Of a DNA stretch of 64,000 bases, positions 61,396 to 64,000 are shown piece by piece. The position numbers and the translations under genes were made by a program. The notes below the pieces were generated by a model that saw nothing but the letters and a program-made list of their open reading frames with translations, did not search any database and was not told the DNA's origin. Position 1 is the stretch's first letter; each line of letters opens with the position of its first letter. Origin of the DNA: Alteromonas gilva (lineage in GTDB: Bacteria > Pseudomonadota > Gammaproteobacteria > Enterobacterales > Alteromonadaceae); the NCBI RefSeq assembly GCF_028595265.1, contig NZ_JAQQXP010000001.1:124001-188000 (forward strand), in the 5' to 3' direction.

Positions 61396-61974
61396 ATGGC
61401 TGGCTCAAATTCCGCACTGGTCACCAAACTTGTCGCTATAGTAGTCGGCATGTTTGCGTTTGGTTTTGCTCTGGTACCCCTGTATGACGTGTTCTGCGAT
61501 ATCACTGGTATCAACGGCAAAACCAACACCACGGCCGCGGTATTTAATGCCGCCGAAGTGGATGAGTCGCGCACCATAACGGTGGAGTTTATTACGCGCA
61601 CCCATACGGGGATGCCCTGGGAATTTCGCGCCCAGACTCAACGCGTAAAAGTGCACCCCGGCGAGCTTAATATGGTGGAATTTTACGTACGCAATCCGGC
61701 CTCCCGAGACATGGTAGCCCAGGCTATACCGTCGGTGTCGCCGGGTCAGGCGGCATTGTATTTAAATAAAACCGAGTGTTTTTGCTTTAACAGCCAACCG
61801 TTGGTGGCAGGTGGTGAATCACTGATGCCGATGCGCTTTTATGTGGATCCACAACTGCCTGAAGACATAACGTATTTTACCGTGCAATACACGTTGTTCG
61901 ACGTCACCAGTAAAGGCGCGGATGACAACCAAACTAATAATAACCCCTTCCTGACTACGTTTGCACAAAACTGA
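61396..61974 (+). CDS. ctaG: Cytochrome c oxidase assembly protein Cox11
   Basis: Copper chaperone that delivers copper to the CuB site of subunit I. 192 residues: one N-terminal transmembrane helix (about 9-30, ending with VPLYDVFCDITG), then an immunoglobulin-like domain with the conserved copper-binding CFCF in TECFCFNSQ. It follows ctaD after two bases and precedes coxC, which is the usual gammaproteobacterial order. Confidence 0.96.
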   Translation: MAGSNSALVTKLVAIVVGMFAFGFALVPLYDVFCDITGINGKTNTTAAVFNAAEVDESRTITVEFITRTHTGMPWEFRAQTQRVKVHPGELNMVEFYVRNPASRDMVAQAIPSVSPGQAALYLNKTECFCFNSQPLVAGGESLMPMRFYVDPQLPEDITYFTVQYTLFDVTSKGADDNQTNNNPFLTTFAQN

Positions 61975-61990
61975 GTCTAAGGAGCATGTA

Positions 61991-62869
61991 ATGCAACAAG
62001 AGTATCAAAAATATTATGTACCGGCGCAAAGTTACTGGCCCATCGTGGGCGCGATTGCGTTATTTTTAATTGCAGTGGGTGCTGGCAACTTTGTTATAGA
62101 AAGTACCCGCGGTGAAGCCGGCTATGGCGGCAATATACTCACCGTTGGTGTGGTGTTATTGCTGGTAATGCTATTTGGCTGGTTTAAGGATCAGATTAAC
62201 GAGTCCATGAGTGGTTTGTACAGCGACCAGCTTGGTCAGTCGTACCGCCAGGGGATGAGTTGGTTTATCTTTTCTGAAGTGATGTTTTTTGCGGCGTTTT
62301 TTGGCGCCCTGTTTTACGCCCGCATGATTGCTATTCCGTGGCTCGGCGGTTCGTCGAATAATGCCATGACCAACGAAGTCTTGTGGCCGGGGTTTCAGGC
62401 CATATGGCCATTGGTAGAAACGCCCGGAGGCGTCACCACCACATCCATGGGCTGGATGGGGTTGCCCGCCATTAATACGGTTATTCTGCTGGTTTCGTCG
62501 GTCACGCTGCATTTTGCCCACGTTGGCCTTGAGCAAAACAAACGTAAGCAACTGACGGCTATGCTGGGGATTACGATTTTGCTTGGCTGTCTCTTTCTGT
62601 TTTTACAGGTAGAGGAATATATTCATGCTTATCGCGATCTGGGACTGACGCTGCAATCGGGCATTTACGGCAACACGTTCTTCCTGCTTACGGGCTTTCA
62701 CGGCATGCACGTGACCCTGGGCACTATTATTTTAATGGTGCTGTTTCTGCGCGTGTTAAAAGGTCACTTCAGCCCGGAAAGTCACTTTGCCTTCCAGGCC
62801 GGCAGCTGGTACTGGCACTTTGTTGATGTGGTGTGGGTAATGTTGTTTGTATTTGTCTACATATTGTAG
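61991..62869 (+). CDS. coxC: Cytochrome c oxidase subunit III
   Basis: Seven-helix integral subunit that stabilises the oxidase and its proton uptake. 292 residues. Signature stretches are YYVPAQSYWPIVG at the N-terminus, FSEVMFFAAFFGALFYAR, GNTFFLLTGFHGMHVTLG and WYWHFVDVVWVMLFVFVYI. The start at 61991 has GGAG upstream; ends convergent with the DUF2909 gene. Confidence 0.97.
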   Translation: MQQEYQKYYVPAQSYWPIVGAIALFLIAVGAGNFVIESTRGEAGYGGNILTVGVVLLLVMLFGWFKDQINESMSGLYSDQLGQSYRQGMSWFIFSEVMFFAAFFGALFYARMIAIPWLGGSSNNAMTNEVLWPGFQAIWPLVETPGGVTTTSMGWMGLPAINTVILLVSSVTLHFAHVGLEQNKRKQLTAMLGITILLGCLFLFLQVEEYIHAYRDLGLTLQSGIYGNTFFLLTGFHGMHVTLGTIILMVLFLRVLKGHFSPESHFAFQAGSWYWHFVDVVWVMLFVFVYIL

Positions 62870-62887
62870 GGGGAGTCTATAACCCCT

Positions 62888-63097
62888 CTAGTACGGGCTG
62901 GGATTGGGCGTGATGATTCCGGTAGCCATGGCTATCAGAATGATCACGACAATCAGTGCCGAGGTCATCACCCTGCGGCCAATATATTTACTCATTGGTG
63001 CCTTACCGGACTGCTTGCCCAACATGACTTTCATCGCCAAAAACAGGTTTACGATCATAAAAATCAACAACCCTACGATAATCACTTTAATAACCAT
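62888..63097 (-). CDS. DUF2909 family small membrane protein (twin transmembrane)
   Basis: 69 residues with two transmembrane helices (about 3-23 and 43-62) joined by a basic loop (GKQSGKAPMSKYIGRRV). Members of this family lie beside oxidase assembly genes in gammaproteobacteria; function unknown. Its start codon overlaps an in-frame ATG for SURF1 on the other strand within CCATGG. Confidence 0.85.
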   Translation of the reverse strand: MVIKVIIVGLLIFMIVNLFLAMKVMLGKQSGKAPMSKYIGRRVMTSALIVVIILIAMATGIITPNPSPY

Positions 63098-63119
63098 GGG
63101 TAAAACTCCTCAGTGCTCC

Positions 63120-63854
63120 ATGAATGCCGGTTATATCAAACCGGGCCTTACCACCAGACGGTGGCCGATACTGGCTGGATGCATCACCTTGCTGGCTGTT
63201 ATGGCGATGGTATCGCTTGGGGTTTGGCAGCTAGATCGGATGGCGCAAAAACAACATCGTCTTGACAGCATAGCGCATAAGAATGCCGAAACGCCAATTC
63301 ATCCATTTAGCGCTACCGGGCAGTGGCAGGATGTGCGCGATGTGCCGGTACGCTTTACTGGCATTGTCCGACACAGTCGGGTGCTGTTACTCGATAACCA
63401 AATTATTAAGGGCCGTCCTGGCTACGACGTTATTGTGCCGGTGCTAACCCGCGGGCGGGAAATACTGGTTAACCTGGGTTGGGTTGCTGTGCCCCGTTCA
63501 CGTAACGAACTGCCGGTTTTGGCGGTGCCCCAGGGCGAAATTACCATTGAGGGCGTACTGTCGCAGCCAGGCAGTAATCTGTTCATAAGCGAAACTCAAA
63601 CCCGGTTTAATTCATTTCCGGTGGTTATTCAGCAGCTCGACATTGCCGAACTTAACACTCGCTGGCAATCCGCACTGCCCGATATGGTGGTGGAACGCCT
63701 TCGTTCTGAGCCAGCGCTCAGCGAATTTACAACTCACTGGCAGCCGGTGGTGATGTCACCTGAAAAACATCTGGGCTATGCCGTGCAATGGTTCGGTCTG
63801 GCTATCGCTGCTATCGTCATTTTCTTATCTGTGTGGTTCAGGAGATCTCAATAA
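63120..63854 (+). CDS. SURF1 family oxidase assembly protein
   Basis: Inner-membrane protein that helps insert haem a into subunit I. 244 residues with the typical two helices, one near the start (ILAGCITLLAVMAMVSLGVWQ) and one near the end after HLGYAVQWFG, and the conserved W-Q and GRPGYDVIVPV motifs between. The start at 63120 is preferred because the family starts close to the first helix; an ATG at 63096 is in frame. Neither has a strong ribosome site. Confidence 0.9.
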   Translation: MNAGYIKPGLTTRRWPILAGCITLLAVMAMVSLGVWQLDRMAQKQHRLDSIAHKNAETPIHPFSATGQWQDVRDVPVRFTGIVRHSRVLLLDNQIIKGRPGYDVIVPVLTRGREILVNLGWVAVPRSRNELPVLAVPQGEITIEGVLSQPGSNLFISETQTRFNSFPVVIQQLDIAELNTRWQSALPDMVVERLRSEPALSEFTTHWQPVVMSPEKHLGYAVQWFGLAIAAIVIFLSVWFRRSQ

Positions 63855-63855
63855 T

Positions 63856-64000
63856 ATGGCTACCGTCATCGACACTCACTCTAAGCCAAAGCGCTCGTTA
63901 CTGATTTTATTTGCGGCGTTTATTATACCGGTAGTGCTGGCAAAGTTAGCACTTGAGCAGAATTGGTTTGAACAGGGCGCTACTAATAAAGGCGAGCTGC
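63856..64000 (+). CDS. Membrane protein following SURF1 (3' partial)
   Basis: The visible 48 residues begin MATVIDTHSKPKRSLLILF and contain one transmembrane helix (about residues 14-33). It starts two bases after the SURF1 stop and runs off the window. Short single-helix proteins at this position are found in other gammaproteobacterial oxidase clusters, so it is probably an accessory or assembly protein of the oxidase; the family is unnamed to me. Confidence 0.65.
   Translation, partial: MATVIDTHSKPKRSLLILFAAFIIPVVLAKLALEQNWFEQGATNKGEL

Noticed and set aside
1..64000. tRNA genes, CRISPR arrays, insertion sequences, prophage genes
   Set aside because: Looked for in the gaps between genes; no cloverleaf, repeat-spacer series, transposase or phage protein was recognised.

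Overview
The window looks like chromosomal DNA of a marine gammaproteobacterium, most likely of the order Alteromonadales. This is inferred from gene content: a large TonB-dependent receptor without SusD partners, a PfkB/KduI/KduD hexuronate route, a TolB/TPR membrane protein typical of the group, a gammaproteobacterial lexA with a CTGT-N8-ACAG SOS box, and an aa3-type oxidase operon. No tRNA, rRNA, CRISPR array, insertion sequence or prophage gene was seen. The first gene (ilvD) and the last gene (a small membrane protein after SURF1) are cut by the window edges.

Layout. 1-3.0 kb: ilvD-ilvA. 3.1-31.1 kb: a pectin / rhamnogalacturonan-I (RG-I) utilisation locus with a GH43 lipoprotein, three CE12-type acetylesterase domains in two genes, a TIM-barrel sugar isomerase, a TonB-dependent receptor, a GH42 beta-galactosidase, L-rhamnose mutarotase, a DhuI-like RpiB-family isomerase, a YesU-like DUF1961 lipoprotein, a PL26 exo-rhamnogalacturonan lyase, a GH105 hydrolase, an MFS symporter, a PL22 oligogalacturonate lyase, and kduD-kduI-iclR-kdgK. 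A block of unrelated genes (13.9-18.6 kb: small proteins, a TolB/TPR protein, an NhaC antiporter) interrupts it. Together the genes describe deacetylation, side-chain trimming, outer-membrane import, lyase cleavage, removal of the unsaturated uronate, and conversion to KDPG; KDPG aldolase and L-rhamnose breakdown must lie elsewhere. Eight good copies (plus one weak) of an inverted repeat close to GTTTCA-N4-TGAAAC sit in the promoter regions of this locus and probably mark one regulon, with the IclR protein encoded in the locus as the best candidate regulator.

31.2-36.7 kb: a secreted GH11 xylanase with two CBM60 modules, a DUF3185 protein, a WbuC-type cupin and plsB. 36.8-45.6 kb: DUF2177 protein, a PepSY iron-type membrane operon, tpm, a PmrA/QseB-type two-component system followed by a cupredoxin, a divergent FTR1-like permease and an outer-membrane barrel, then yaeQ. 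46.7-51.0 kb: a tightly coupled five-gene operon (thermostable-haemolysin/GNAT-like protein, AMP-dependent acyl ligase, haem-oxygenase-like diiron enzyme, SDR reductase, TPR protein) that looks like a small undescribed pathway. A CTTAAG-N5-CTTAA(G/T) repeat at the same distance from a -10 box precedes both the two-component system and this operon, so the two are probably linked. 51-57.5 kb: lipoproteins, hydrolases, an SDR and a BlaI/BlaR1-TonB regulatory pair with three matching operators. 57.6-64 kb: lexA and the cytochrome c oxidase operon coxB-ctaD-ctaG-coxC with DUF2909 and SURF1.
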